Source: CAYMZZ01 sp044463125 (GTDB lineage Bacteria > Bacteroidota > Bacteroidia > Chitinophagales > Chitinophagaceae). Taken from it: a DNA stretch of 64,000 bases. Each line of letters starts with the position of its first letter. The first letter of the stretch is position 1. The notes under the pieces were generated by a model that saw only the letters and a list, made by a program, of their open reading frames with translations, was not told where the DNA came from and ran no database searches. The stretch covers positions 5,388 to 69,387 of the forward strand of contig JBIQMS010000024.1 in NCBI GenBank assembly GCA_044463125.1. The letters are read 5' to 3'. Shown one piece after another: positions 1 to 9,045 of the stretch. The position numbers and the translations under genes were made by a program.

Positions 1-282
1 CAGCAAAGCGAGGCTGCAAAATATGGCGCCTACCAGGAAATAAGGGCGGCGGCGACCCCATCGGCTAAGGGTGCGGTCGCTCATGGCGCCAACAATGGGT
101 TGCACAATCAGGCCCGTCATGGGGCCTGCCAGCCAGAGTAAAGGAAGGTTTTTTTCTTCAGCGCCGAGATAGGAATAGATTGGGCTCATATTGGCCTGCT
201 GCAAACCAAAACTGTATTGCAGGCCAAAGAAACCTACATTCATTTGAAGAATCTGCCAAAATCGGAGATGGGGCTTTTGCAT
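1..282 (-). CDS. MFS sugar transporter, SLC45/GPH-like (partial, N-terminal part only)
   Basis: Inner-membrane major facilitator transporter, probably for a sugar or glycoside. Only the first 94 codons are in the window; the rest lies beyond the left edge. The visible part has a first hydrophobic helix with a GLQYSFGLQQANMSPIY stretch typical of SLC45-like sugar carriers, a second helix (LLWLAGPMTGLIVQPIVGA), and the MFS motif A loop SDRTLSRWGRRRPY. The ATG at 282 is the first in frame after an upstream TGA. The substrate cannot be told from this fragment. Confidence 0.82.
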   Translation of the reverse strand, partial: MQKPHLRFWQILQMNVGFFGLQYSFGLQQANMSPIYSYLGAEEKNLPLLWLAGPMTGLIVQPIVGAMSDRTLSRWGRRRPYFLVGAIFCSLALL

Positions 283-381
283 GGCAAGCTGGCTTGTTCG
301 TCATTCAGTGTACCGAATGTACTCGTTTGCCAGCGGAGAAAAGACAGGTTTTTCAGAAATTTAGCTGCAAACGTTTGCAGC

Positions 382-981
382 TCAGGTTACCTTGTTTTGA
401 TGGGAAATGATGAAGGCAATCAGTTCTTCGAGTGGAGTGTCTATTCTTGACAGCGCGTCTTGAATATCTTCACGGCTCACCTGCGCAGCAAAGCCTGGGG
501 TTTTTAGTCGTTTGAGAACACTTTTCACTTCGAGGCCATCATAGCCTGTAGGTCTTATAAGAGCGGCCGCATGAATAAAACCCGAAAGTTCATCAATGGC
601 ATAAATCATCTTATCCATTTTGCTTTCCGGCTCTACTCCAAAGTATTTGGGACCATGCGAAGCGATACAGCGGATCACTTCGGGATCAATATTTCGTTTT
701 TCCAGCTCTTCAATAATGACGCGGCAGTGGTCGTCGGGAAATTTTTCCCAGTCCGCATCATGCAACAGGCCTGCCTGTTCCCATTTGCGGGCCGTCAGCT
801 CATCGGCCCCTTCCATCTCCAGAGCCCAGGCTTTCATCACGGCCGCCACCTGCTTCATGTGCAGCCGCAGGCGTTCATTCGGCACCCACTCTACCAATAA
901 ATCGTGGGTCTCCTGATCACTGAGCAAATTGCCGAGATTCGCAGGGTTGCCGAATTGGGTTTGTTCGAGTTTATGTGGCAT
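382..981 (-). CDS. HD-domain protein (predicted metal-dependent phosphohydrolase)
   Basis: A 199-residue soluble protein with an HD-type phosphohydrolase fold. Visible metal-ligand candidates are an early His (RLHMKQVAAVM, about residue 41), the paired HD in AGLLHDADWEKFPDDH (about 73-85), and a later SHG motif (IASHGPKYFG). It has no signal peptide or membrane segment. The family hydrolyses phosphate esters, often nucleotides, but the substrate here is unknown. The gene follows the MFS gene's strand but lies upstream of it with a 99-nt gap, so the two could be co-transcribed. ATG at 981 is the natural start. Confidence 0.8.
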   Translation of the reverse strand: MPHKLEQTQFGNPANLGNLLSDQETHDLLVEWVPNERLRLHMKQVAAVMKAWALEMEGADELTARKWEQAGLLHDADWEKFPDDHCRVIIEELEKRNIDPEVIRCIASHGPKYFGVEPESKMDKMIYAIDELSGFIHAAALIRPTGYDGLEVKSVLKRLKTPGFAAQVSREDIQDALSRIDTPLEELIAFIISHQNKVT

Positions 982-1046
982 TTGACGAAATTAAGGGATA
1001 ACTTATTTTTTTGGGAAAAACACGGCGAGATACTGTTTTTTTCACA

Positions 1047-1076
1047 TTGGATTTGCTTACGTTGAACATAAATTTG
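1047..1076 (+). promoter_or_regulatory. Bacteroidota-type promoter candidate
   Basis: TTG at 1047-1049, a 19-nt spacer, then TAAATTTG at 1069-1076. This fits the Bacteroidota -33/-7 consensus (TTTG or TTG, then TAnnTTTG). Transcription would start near 1083, ahead of the small rightward genes. Confidence 0.5.
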
Positions 1077-1082
1077 TACTAT

Positions 1083-1304
1083 ATGAATACATTCATCAGT
1101 AGTAAATTGATAAATATGGCTTCACTTCGACGGGTGGTGACTCCTGCACAATTTTTAAGAATCATGCGTAGCGATCAACCGGCTATAAAAAAGACCAAAT
1201 TTATACCACCGAAATTAGGGACCCGAAGTTTCGGCAGTTTCTTAATTGAGTATTATTATGTCCCAGGAGAAAATGAACAATCTGCCGAATCAAGAACGAT
1301 TTGA
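1083..1304 (+). CDS. possible small hypothetical protein (73 aa), overlaps the next gene
   Basis: An open frame from ATG 1083 encoding a basic 73-residue protein with a segment reading AIKKTKFIPPKLGTRSFGSF. It overlaps the start of the coiled-coil gene by 47 nt in another frame. It begins just after a good promoter-like element, so it could be translated from a near-leaderless mRNA. Nothing in it is a recognised domain. It may equally be untranslated leader of the next gene. Confidence 0.28.
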   Translation: MNTFISSKLINMASLRRVVTPAQFLRIMRSDQPAIKKTKFIPPKLGTRSFGSFLIEYYYVPGENEQSAESRTI

Positions 1305-1692
1305 GTTAGATGCTGAAGTCGTACGTTCCATGGTGGAACAGCAGAAGCAAAAATTCAAATTGGAAGAGCGACAGCTAATACTTGAGGAAAAGCGGTTGGA
1401 GCATGATATAAAGTTGGCTGAATTGTCATTACACCATAATGCTACCTTTCTGAATAATGCGCCAGCCAATCATCGAAAACTAATCCTCATTCAAGGACTC
1501 ATGCTGTTGGCATTGGTATTGGTAATTTTGGCCTTTATTGGTTATTGTTTGTTTTTGGGAAAAGAAGAAGTGGTAAACAAACTTATCATTCTATTCACTC
1601 ATTTAACTACACTTCTGATTGGCTTATATCTGGGAAAACGAGCAAAGACGAAGTCTTCAGAAATGACTGAAGTCGAAAGCATCCCAACGTAA
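1258..1692 (+). CDS. small coiled-coil membrane protein of unknown function
   Basis: A 144-residue protein. Residues about 15-65 are a charged, heptad-like coiled coil (EQQKQKFKLEERQLILEEKR). Two hydrophobic helices follow, at about 77-100 (LILIQGLMLLALVLVILAFI) and 108-126. The tail is short and polar. It looks like a membrane-anchored protein with a cytoplasmic coiled coil. I do not recognise the family. ATG 1258 is preferred over an upstream TTG; ATG 1273 is also possible. The final codon and stop (ACG TAA) lie inside the repeat tract that follows. Confidence 0.6.
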   Translation: MSQEKMNNLPNQERFELDAEVVRSMVEQQKQKFKLEERQLILEEKRLEHDIKLAELSLHHNATFLNNAPANHRKLILIQGLMLLALVLVILAFIGYCLFLGKEEVVNKLIILFTHLTTLLIGLYLGKRAKTKSSEMTEVESIPT

Positions 1693-1816
1693 TACGTTTT
1701 ACGTAATACGTTGGGTTTGAGTTTTAATTGAAAATATATCAGGGTTCGGTTCTCTTTAAAATAACAACCATCATAAACCAAAATACGTACTACGTATTAC
1801 GTATTACGTAGTACGT
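1686..1816 (+). repeat. ACGTATTACGT-family dyad repeat
   Basis: Two tracts of degenerate ACGTAATACGT/ACGTTTTACGT units, at 1686-1712 and 1783-1816, flank about 70 nt of A/T-rich DNA. The units are near-palindromic, so the arms can pair with each other. The element fills the gap between two convergent genes and begins inside the stop codon of the left gene. Confidence 0.75.
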
Positions 1817-1821
1817 CTCTC

Positions 1822-2913
1822 TCACCCTTCGCTTATTTCCTCATCCTCCATCCTTGCAAACACTTCGGGCTTCAGCTTCTGGAGCGGATTGCTGCGATTG
1901 GTATCATACGCTTCGCGTTGGCGGATAATGTCGATACACTGGAAAACAGAAGTGAGAAAGGAAGTAGGATCGGCCTTGTCTTTGCCAGCGATGTCGAAAG
2001 CGACACCATGGTCGGGCGAAGTGCGAACGGCGGGCAGCCCGGCTGTGAAGTTAACTCCTTCGCCGGAGGCCAGAGCCTTAAAGGGTATCAGGCCCTGGTC
2101 GTGATACATGGCCAGCACCGCATCGAACTTATCATGTTGATGACGGGCAAAAAATGCGTCAGCGCTATAGGGCCCTACGGCCAGGATATTATTATTCTTC
2201 GCGTCTTTGATGGCGGGGCGGATAATGGTCTCTTCTTCATTGCCCACCAACCCTTCATCACCCGCATGGGGGTTCAGACCCAATACAGCAATCCGGGGGC
2301 GATCAATGCCAAAATCGCGCTGCAGGCTTTTGTTTACAATTTGCAGCTTACTCAATATTTTTTCGCGGGTGATATGTTTGGTCACTTCACCCAGCGGTAC
2401 ATGCTCCGTGAGCAGGGCTACCCGGAAATTGCCGGCACAAAGCATCATGGCCACATCCTGTGCGCCAAAGCTGGCCTGTAAAAAGGGGGTATGACCCGTA
2501 TAGGAGAATTCAGATGACTGAATATTCTTCTTATGAATGGGTGCCGTCACCAATCCATCGATCTGTTTTTGTTTGAGGGCCGCTACAGCGGTTTGCAGGG
2601 AGAGCACCGCGTATTTGCCACCGATCTCAGTCAACTGGCCGGGAGTAATGGCTACCTCTTCTTCCCAGCAGGTGAATACATTGACCTGCTTATGATTCAG
2701 GCGGCTGTAGTCGCGGGTGCTCTGGTAATTGAAATGCGTTTCCCCAATAGTTTTCCGATAGAAATTCACCGCCTTATTGGAGGCAAATATTACAGGGGTG
2801 CAAAGTTCCAGTATGCGGTTATCTGAAAAACATTTGATGATCAATTCCAAACCGATGCCGTTCAGGTCGCCACAGGTAATCCCGATCACAGGACGCTGTT
2901 CTGTTGTATTCAT
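1822..2913 (-). CDS. pdxA: 4-hydroxythreonine-4-phosphate dehydrogenase
   Basis: Cytoplasmic NAD-dependent enzyme of the DXP-dependent vitamin B6 (pyridoxal 5'-phosphate) pathway. It oxidises 4-phosphohydroxythreonine, which decarboxylates and is joined with deoxyxylulose phosphate by PdxJ. The 363-residue length is normal for the family. Visible PdxA signatures: GITCGDLNGIGLE near the N-terminus, LVTAPIHKKN, YTGHTPFL, LNPHAGDEG and AMYHDQGLIPFK (about 267-278), the last carrying metal-site His/Asp. ATG 2913 is chosen because the longer frame would need a TTG. It lies 42 nt downstream of the secreted-protein gene on the same strand. Confidence 0.95.
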   Translation of the reverse strand: MNTTEQRPVIGITCGDLNGIGLELIIKCFSDNRILELCTPVIFASNKAVNFYRKTIGETHFNYQSTRDYSRLNHKQVNVFTCWEEEVAITPGQLTEIGGKYAVLSLQTAVAALKQKQIDGLVTAPIHKKNIQSSEFSYTGHTPFLQASFGAQDVAMMLCAGNFRVALLTEHVPLGEVTKHITREKILSKLQIVNKSLQRDFGIDRPRIAVLGLNPHAGDEGLVGNEEETIIRPAIKDAKNNNILAVGPYSADAFFARHQHDKFDAVLAMYHDQGLIPFKALASGEGVNFTAGLPAVRTSPDHGVAFDIAGKDKADPTSFLTSVFQCIDIIRQREAYDTNRSNPLQKLKPEVFARMEDEEISEG

Positions 2914-2955
2914 AAGCTGGGGTTTGGACAAAAATAGCCATTTCAACAGTATTTA

Positions 2956-5694
2956 TCAGCGATTCAGCACCCGCCAGCTCAGCATCCTGCCTTTTTCGTC
3001 GCGAATGCGGAGTGTGTATACGCCCGGGGCAAGATTGCCTGTTTGCGAAAGGCTCATGCTGTTGACACCAGCATAGGCTATTTGTTTTTCTTCTCTTACT
3101 CTGCGGCCACTATTATCGAACAGCTCAATGGTTAATGCGCTGCTTTCCGTCAGCGAGACATCAAAGCGTAAATTATCGCGGAAGGGATTTACCACATGCA
3201 GAATTTCAAAGCTGGGCAGGCCGGGCTTCAACTGCAATACCTGTGAATGTTTTCTTTGCCTGTCGGCTGCATTGATCACCACCCGGTACCAGGCTTTTGC
3301 CCGCAATAGTTCCGGATCGGCGAAGCTGTAATAGTTGACCGTTGCGCCATTCTGAAGCCGGTTCACCGTACCAATCGCCTGGAAATTCATACCATCCACA
3401 CTTTTTTCAATGATATAGTACACGCCTTCTTCTTCACCTCCACTGCTCCAGTTGAGCTGGGCGTACCCATTCAGCAACTTTGCGTGAAAACTCAGGAGTT
3501 CTGTACTTAATACCACACCACAATCCATCACACTCAAGCTGATGATACTAACACCATCCGTAACCTGGCAGGAGGCGCTGCTGAGGTTGTCGGAAGTGGT
3601 AGCCACAATTACACGGTAGCGGTCGCCGCTATCCGAAACATTGGTGGCAGTGTGCGGAATGGTATAGGAAGTAATGTATTCGTATTCACCATTGCCATTA
3701 ATGATGGGGCTGGCATTGCCCGGACTCCCCACATCACTCCAGGTTACCCCATTATCTGTACTTCGTTGCCAGATATAATGTGTATAGTTACCAAAGAAGG
3801 AACGTACGGTATCATTAATGGTCAGTGAGTTGCCCTCACACACATTTGGGTTCAGCGAAGGGGAATAACTCATATTGGGCAGGCAGGTGGCAATGGAAAT
3901 ATCATCCATAGCCCAATCATTACCGCCTCCGCCCTGCGCATTGTTGCGGATGGCAAATGTGGCGCTCGTTTGGCTGGGTCCGGTACGGAAAAGGAATCCT
4001 TTTTTCACCCATCCACCTGTATCTATTCCCCCGGTATTGTACCGGTCAATTCCATCCAGCGAAAAAGTAAGGTTGGGCAATACACCCGGCTGCCTGGGCG
4101 AATAGGCCGCACCGGTAGAATCAATACCGCAGGTGGGACAAATATTTCTTAGCCAGGCAGAGAATTCATAATAGGTATTGGGACAAAGATTGGTGATAGT
4201 TTGCCGGTAAGTTTCAGAAGCCACATAATCGGCGTTTACCATCAGCATATAACCACTCGAGTCACTGGGTCCCGGGGGGATATTGCCTACTATATTGTTG
4301 GTGCCGGTATGGTCGCCATCAATATCCCAGTGACCGTTGAACATTCGGTAGTTACAGGAAAGTTCGGATGGCAATGGGGTAGGGCAGTTGGGTGTTCGTT
4401 CTGCCGTACGAATGGTACCACTGCGGGGACTGATGTTATTTACGATGGCATATTGCCCATCGCCTACACCCTGAAAACTGGAAGAGGCCACGAATGTATA
4501 GTTAGGAATCGGGAAGCTGAGGTCAGTGCTTCTATTCAGGGTATTGCCTCCACCAAAGCTACCGCCAAATTCTTCGGCATTATTCACGCCTGTAGCGTTA
4601 CTGCAAAGGCTGGCGGGCTCGCTGATCAAAATTTTGTAAGGGGTACCCGTGAGTTCAATATCGGTACCGCCCGCAGCCACAGTGCGGTAGATAAATTTAC
4701 CGGCACCCAGCCGGATGGTATCGCCTGGACTGCCGGTAACCTGCACACGGAATGCTGTTGCAAACAACATGCCTCCTCCGCCCCGGGGACGGTGGTTGCC
4801 CGCGCCATTGGCTATAGCACGGCCCGTGGCTCCGGTTAAGTCTGCTACAGAGTTGTTGGCAGGCGCTCCACCGGGGAAAGTGCCAAAGCCGAGGTTTATG
4901 CGCACATGGTATTCACCCGCCGGCGGACTACTCAGATAGGTAGCGGCATCATCATTTACATTGGGAGTGGCCGTAAATGAATAATAGGGTAAGCCTTCAT
5001 TGGTGATCACCTGGATATAATCGGTGGGACCAGAAAGCATCTGAGTATGTGTTGGAACGCTATCGAGATAACGCATCTGGTAAATAGTACCAGCAGTATG
5101 GTTGATGGTCATGCGAATTTCCAGGATATCGCCCGGCTCCACTACGCCACCCGTGTTTTGTTTGGTGATGTTCACATAGCTGTTACCAAAGCGCTGGGCA
5201 CCCGGCGTGGAATACACGCAAATATTGAATCCACCATTGGTAGTGGGGGCTGTGCCGCTGGACGAAAAGACACGAATATAATAAGTGGCGCCAACCGTAA
5301 GTCCGGTGGCATTTATAGTGTTACCCGTTACACACGAAATTGCAGTGAGTGATCCACAACTGCCACTGAGCAATTGCAAACGTCGGTTGGTGAAATTAGC
5401 TCCAAAGTCTGAAATTTGAATATTGGTATTCGCGGATACCGCATCGAAGCGGAACCAGACATCGTAGCCGGAAGCGCCACCACAAGGAGCCGCTGGCGTG
5501 CCTGAACTGGTAGCAAATTCTACTGTAGCAGGTATTTTATTACAGGTAATATTGGGATTGGGTACAATGACGGTAGCATTGGCGCAATCATCATTGGCAG
5601 GCTGTGCCCAGGCTGTTGCTGTAAACAACACAAGTGTGCCAAGGGTGGCGGTTAGGTGGTTGATGCTGCCGTACCAGCAGACACGTAGTTTCAT
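2956..5694 (-). CDS. large secreted protein with T9SS C-terminal sorting domain (adhesin-like)
   Basis: A 912-residue exported protein. A Sec signal peptide ends near residue 30 (FTATAWA before QPAND). Residues about 35-150 form a PPC-like beta-sandwich (DDCANATVI, GYDVWFRFDA). A DUF11-like segment follows (GGVVEPGDILEIRMTINHTAG), then a lectin-like sandwich at about 440-620 ending NDWAMDDISIATC. A further Ig-like stretch follows, and the last 80 residues are a type A T9SS sorting domain (NPFRDNLRFDV, APGVYTLRIRD). It is probably surface-attached or released. No catalytic motif was seen. The start is ATG 5694, since the longer frame begins with TTG. It is divergent from the propeller gene at 5870. 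Confidence 0.85.
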   Translation of the reverse strand: MKLRVCWYGSINHLTATLGTLVLFTATAWAQPANDDCANATVIVPNPNITCNKIPATVEFATSSGTPAAPCGGASGYDVWFRFDAVSANTNIQISDFGANFTNRRLQLLSGSCGSLTAISCVTGNTINATGLTVGATYYIRVFSSSGTAPTTNGGFNICVYSTPGAQRFGNSYVNITKQNTGGVVEPGDILEIRMTINHTAGTIYQMRYLDSVPTHTQMLSGPTDYIQVITNEGLPYYSFTATPNVNDDAATYLSSPPAGEYHVRINLGFGTFPGGAPANNSVADLTGATGRAIANGAGNHRPRGGGGMLFATAFRVQVTGSPGDTIRLGAGKFIYRTVAAGGTDIELTGTPYKILISEPASLCSNATGVNNAEEFGGSFGGGNTLNRSTDLSFPIPNYTFVASSSFQGVGDGQYAIVNNISPRSGTIRTAERTPNCPTPLPSELSCNYRMFNGHWDIDGDHTGTNNIVGNIPPGPSDSSGYMLMVNADYVASETYRQTITNLCPNTYYEFSAWLRNICPTCGIDSTGAAYSPRQPGVLPNLTFSLDGIDRYNTGGIDTGGWVKKGFLFRTGPSQTSATFAIRNNAQGGGGNDWAMDDISIATCLPNMSYSPSLNPNVCEGNSLTINDTVRSFFGNYTHYIWQRSTDNGVTWSDVGSPGNASPIINGNGEYEYITSYTIPHTATNVSDSGDRYRVIVATTSDNLSSASCQVTDGVSIISLSVMDCGVVLSTELLSFHAKLLNGYAQLNWSSGGEEEGVYYIIEKSVDGMNFQAIGTVNRLQNGATVNYYSFADPELLRAKAWYRVVINAADRQRKHSQVLQLKPGLPSFEILHVVNPFRDNLRFDVSLTESSALTIELFDNSGRRVREEKQIAYAGVNSMSLSQTGNLAPGVYTLRIRDEKGRMLSWRVLNR

Positions 5695-5869
5695 AAAGGT
5701 TATCGTTGATTTTCGCAGGATATACGGCGTAAACAAAGAAACGGACTTCCCAATTCAGCCGCAATAGGAGAATTCCTATTTCTGGCAAGGGGATTTCCTA
5801 ATGATTATAGCGTATTAACCCTTATGCAGATTTGAACATAAGATGATATTTTGTGGGTCAAATTCCAAT

Positions 5870-8614
5870 ATGATGAAAAAGCCGCTGATCCTCCTGGTAA
5901 GCATCGTATTGCTTGCTGGTGCCACCGAAGCCCAGCAGGTAGTTGCAGGCAGGATGAATGAATTATTTCTCCGAACCAATTTAGCTTCCGGATTGCAGGA
6001 CCCCTGGGAAGTAACTTATGGTCCGGATGACTCCCTTTGGATAACTGAAGCATCCGCAGGACGCAGTTCCGGTAATCCGCCTACTGTTATTTCCGGATCT
6101 GTGGGCTATACCGTTCGAAAGATTCATCCCGTAAATGGCGGCCAACGCACCATTCTAAACCTTGCTACTTTTACAGATCCTTCATCAACTTATCCTGATA
6201 AGTGGCGTAAGAAGTTTACACCGGGATTGCGTATCAATCCTCCTTCTTCATCGCCAACTTATCCCAGTTACCAGGGAGGGTTAATGGGCCTGGCCATTCA
6301 CCCTGAGTTTATGACCAACCCTGCCAGGCGTTTTGTGTACCTGGCTTATGGGCATCATTATATTACACCCACCACTACCTCGCCGCTGGTTACGCATTAT
6401 AATGGCGAAACGGTGAATGGTAATTTATTTATTACCTGGCTGGTGCGGTTTACCTATGCCAATGGGCAGCTGGGGTCACCCGTTGCCATTTGCGATACTA
6501 TTCGCGGAAGTAATGACCATAACTCGGGCCGGCTGATCATTGCGCCGGAAGATGGTAATTACTATCTCTATTATGCCGTAGGCGACATGGGCGCGGGCCA
6601 GTTTGCGAACATCGATCGCATCATCAAAGCACAATGGCTCAACAGCTATGAAGGGAAGATATTGCGTTTTAACCTGGAAGAAGATGGCGACGCCGCGCAG
6701 GATAGTACCAATTATAACCGATGGATTCCTAACGACAACCCCTACAATGCCACCCTCGGGGTGCAAAGCGCGGTATGGGCAGTGGGCATGCGTAACAACC
6801 AGGGATTCGCTTATGACACTATCAACGGCGTGGGACGTTTGTATGGCTCTTCGCATGGGCCATTTAGCGATGATGAAGTAAACCTGCTTCAGCGTACCGG
6901 AAATTATGGCCACCCACAGGTGATTGGCTATGCCGATGGCAACTACAACAATGCCAAAGCTGGCCCATCTAACAGTTCCCTTCCCCTGATAGTAAATGAG
7001 GTTAACAATTCCGATACCACCACTAACTATGTGGATCCGGTATATTCCAATTACGATGCTCCGGCCGGCAATACCAGCACGCTTTGGAGCATTCAATATA
7101 TTTATACCAACCAGTATTACAGTGGTCCACCCAGTCCCGGGAACGCACAAAACCGGAATGCCCACTGGCTTTCCGAAGGTTATTCGGGCCTGGGCCTTTA
7201 TACCAGGGCGATGATACCCGGGTGGAAAAATTCCTTCCTGTTAGGAAGCCTCAAGTGGGGGCGGGTAGTTCGCATGAAGCTGAATGGGGACGGTACCGAC
7301 GTGGTGCCGACAGCAGGCGGCGATACCATAAGCTACTTCGGTAGTACGAATCGTTTTCGTGATGTGGCCGTATCGCCCGATGGCAAAACCATTTTTGTGG
7401 TAATGGACCGGAGCTCCACCACATCGGGTCCCAGCGCCAACGATCCCATTGTGCCAGCCTGTGCGGGTTGTGTACAACGCTATGAGTTTTTGGGCTATCA
7501 ATCGGATGGTAACGGCAAAAGCAGAATTCCCACCGCAATTGACATAAGCAGCGGTACCCCCGGCGCCTTTACCGACGGAACCTCTGTTACCATAAATGCC
7601 GCCAACAACAATACCAATAACTGGGTTCCCATTACAGGACCGGATGGAAATATCATCGCGGAAATTCATGCCAATGGCCAGGACCTGGGAGCTATCAGTA
7701 CCCGGTTCTATGTGCACAATGGGCCCATTCGAATTTCAACAGGCGGGCAGCGCTACCTGGATCGCAACATCACGATAACGCCGGCCACGCAACCCGCATC
7801 GCCGGTTCAAATACGACTTTACCTGAGTGCCGCTGAATTCAATGCCCTGGATGCCGATGCATCGAGCGGGGTGAGTAGCATTTCCGATCTCCGGATTCTG
7901 AAGAACGATGATCCGGCTTCCAATGCGGTACAGTCCCTCACTACGTTGATTGCCCCTGATTATGCGGAAGCACATGGCGGTGGTAAATACGTATTGCAGG
8001 CCAGCATTGACGGATTCAGTTCTTTTTATATCGGCAGCAGCAACCTTACCTTACCAGTACAATTGATTAGTTTCAGAGCCAGTTTGGAAACCGCACGTGT
8101 GCGACTCGATTGGGAAACCCTGCGTGAGGAAGGACTGGCCAGTTATGAAGTGGAACGTAGCGAGAATGGTCGCGACTTCACCGCCATTAAATGGATAGCA
8201 CCCGTAGGAGATCCCAACAGCCGCCACAATTACGAATGGGGTGATAGCAGCTACCTGCTTGTCAATAGCCCGATAATTTATTATCGCCTGCGAATTACCG
8301 ACCTGGATGGTAGCGTGAAATATTCACCCATTGTTAGCATTGCATTACCAGGATCAAAGGGTCGCGTTCGGATAGTGCCTAATCCTGTGATAGGTACCAG
8401 CTCTGTGAAATTGCTCGTGGAAGCGCCTGAGCAGGCCGAGGCAGTATGGTTACTTGCAGATAGCCAGGGTAGAATCTGGAATCGGGGCAAACTGCAATTG
8501 CAGGCTGGTCAGAATACTGTGCCTTTGGAAACAGGCGCCCTGCCGGCTGGTATGTATTACCTGCACCTGGCGACAGATCAGTTTGTGGAAAAGCTGAAAC
8601 TGCAAAAACTATAA
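5870..8614 (+). CDS. secreted PQQ-type glucose/sorbosone dehydrogenase-like propeller with T9SS domain
   Basis: A 914-residue exported protein. Signal peptide at residues 1-21 (LLVSIVLLAGATEAQ). Residues about 30-540 look like the six-bladed beta-propeller of soluble PQQ sugar dehydrogenases: DPWEVTYGPDDSLWITE, GGLMGLAIHPEF, a GRLIIAPEDGNYYLYYAVGD blade, and AVGMRNNQGFAYD matching the family GhRNpqG motif. Repeated blades end in FLLGSLKWGRVVRMKL. After a linker, residues about 820-914 are a T9SS sorting domain (PNPVIGTSSVKL, LPAGMYYLHLA). It likely oxidises a sugar outside the cell, but PQQ binding is inferred from the fold only. ATG 5870 or 5873 gives a proper signal peptide. Confidence 0.82.
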   Translation: MMKKPLILLVSIVLLAGATEAQQVVAGRMNELFLRTNLASGLQDPWEVTYGPDDSLWITEASAGRSSGNPPTVISGSVGYTVRKIHPVNGGQRTILNLATFTDPSSTYPDKWRKKFTPGLRINPPSSSPTYPSYQGGLMGLAIHPEFMTNPARRFVYLAYGHHYITPTTTSPLVTHYNGETVNGNLFITWLVRFTYANGQLGSPVAICDTIRGSNDHNSGRLIIAPEDGNYYLYYAVGDMGAGQFANIDRIIKAQWLNSYEGKILRFNLEEDGDAAQDSTNYNRWIPNDNPYNATLGVQSAVWAVGMRNNQGFAYDTINGVGRLYGSSHGPFSDDEVNLLQRTGNYGHPQVIGYADGNYNNAKAGPSNSSLPLIVNEVNNSDTTTNYVDPVYSNYDAPAGNTSTLWSIQYIYTNQYYSGPPSPGNAQNRNAHWLSEGYSGLGLYTRAMIPGWKNSFLLGSLKWGRVVRMKLNGDGTDVVPTAGGDTISYFGSTNRFRDVAVSPDGKTIFVVMDRSSTTSGPSANDPIVPACAGCVQRYEFLGYQSDGNGKSRIPTAIDISSGTPGAFTDGTSVTINAANNNTNNWVPITGPDGNIIAEIHANGQDLGAISTRFYVHNGPIRISTGGQRYLDRNITITPATQPASPVQIRLYLSAAEFNALDADASSGVSSISDLRILKNDDPASNAVQSLTTLIAPDYAEAHGGGKYVLQASIDGFSSFYIGSSNLTLPVQLISFRASLETARVRLDWETLREEGLASYEVERSENGRDFTAIKWIAPVGDPNSRHNYEWGDSSYLLVNSPIIYYRLRITDLDGSVKYSPIVSIALPGSKGRVRIVPNPVIGTSSVKLLVEAPEQAEAVWLLADSQGRIWNRGKLQLQAGQNTVPLETGALPAGMYYLHLATDQFVEKLKLQKL

Positions 8615-8616
8615 TT

Positions 8617-8676
8617 CTTCTTTATCCAATAAAAAAAGGACGCCGCATGGCGTCCTTTTTTTATTGGATAAAGAAG
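8617..8676 (+). terminator. perfect 28-bp intrinsic terminator hairpin
   Basis: The arms at 8617-8644 and 8649-8676 are exact reverse complements with a GCAT loop. The stem contains GGACGCC/GGCGTCC next to A7/T7 runs, so it has a U-tract in both directions. It starts 3 nt after the stop of the propeller gene. The stem is far longer than a minimal terminator. Confidence 0.92.
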
Positions 8677-9045
8677 ATGAGGGGTAGGGGGGATGATTTT
8701 CATGTAGTCATTGGAGCTTTTTTGTAGAGACTTACTGTTCATTCATGCTGCTATTCCGTTGATTCCTGCATTTTGGCGAATCCTTCTTCGTAATTACTCC
8801 AATAGTTTTTAAGTGAATCTACTTATTATGGCTTGAAAGATTACGATATGATTGTATTTCTAAGGGTTATTACTAATATTCGCATTGTGAAAAACCAAGT
8901 TAAAATTAATCGTCCTGTGTAAATTACTCGCACTGTAGGCATAAGGGTCATTCAGTTCCGCTAATTCCTTTATGCACTTCTGCGGCAATTTTCCAGGCAT
9001 CCTAATCCATATCAACCGAAAAGCCATCCATCCAAAACCTGTGAC
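8677..9045. other. gene-free spacer, 369 nt
   Basis: Between the terminator and the next secreted-protein gene. No convincing ORF, RNA gene or repeat is seen. It is A/T-rich and probably holds the promoter of the 9046 gene, but no clear TAnnTTTG element could be placed. Confidence 0.5.
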
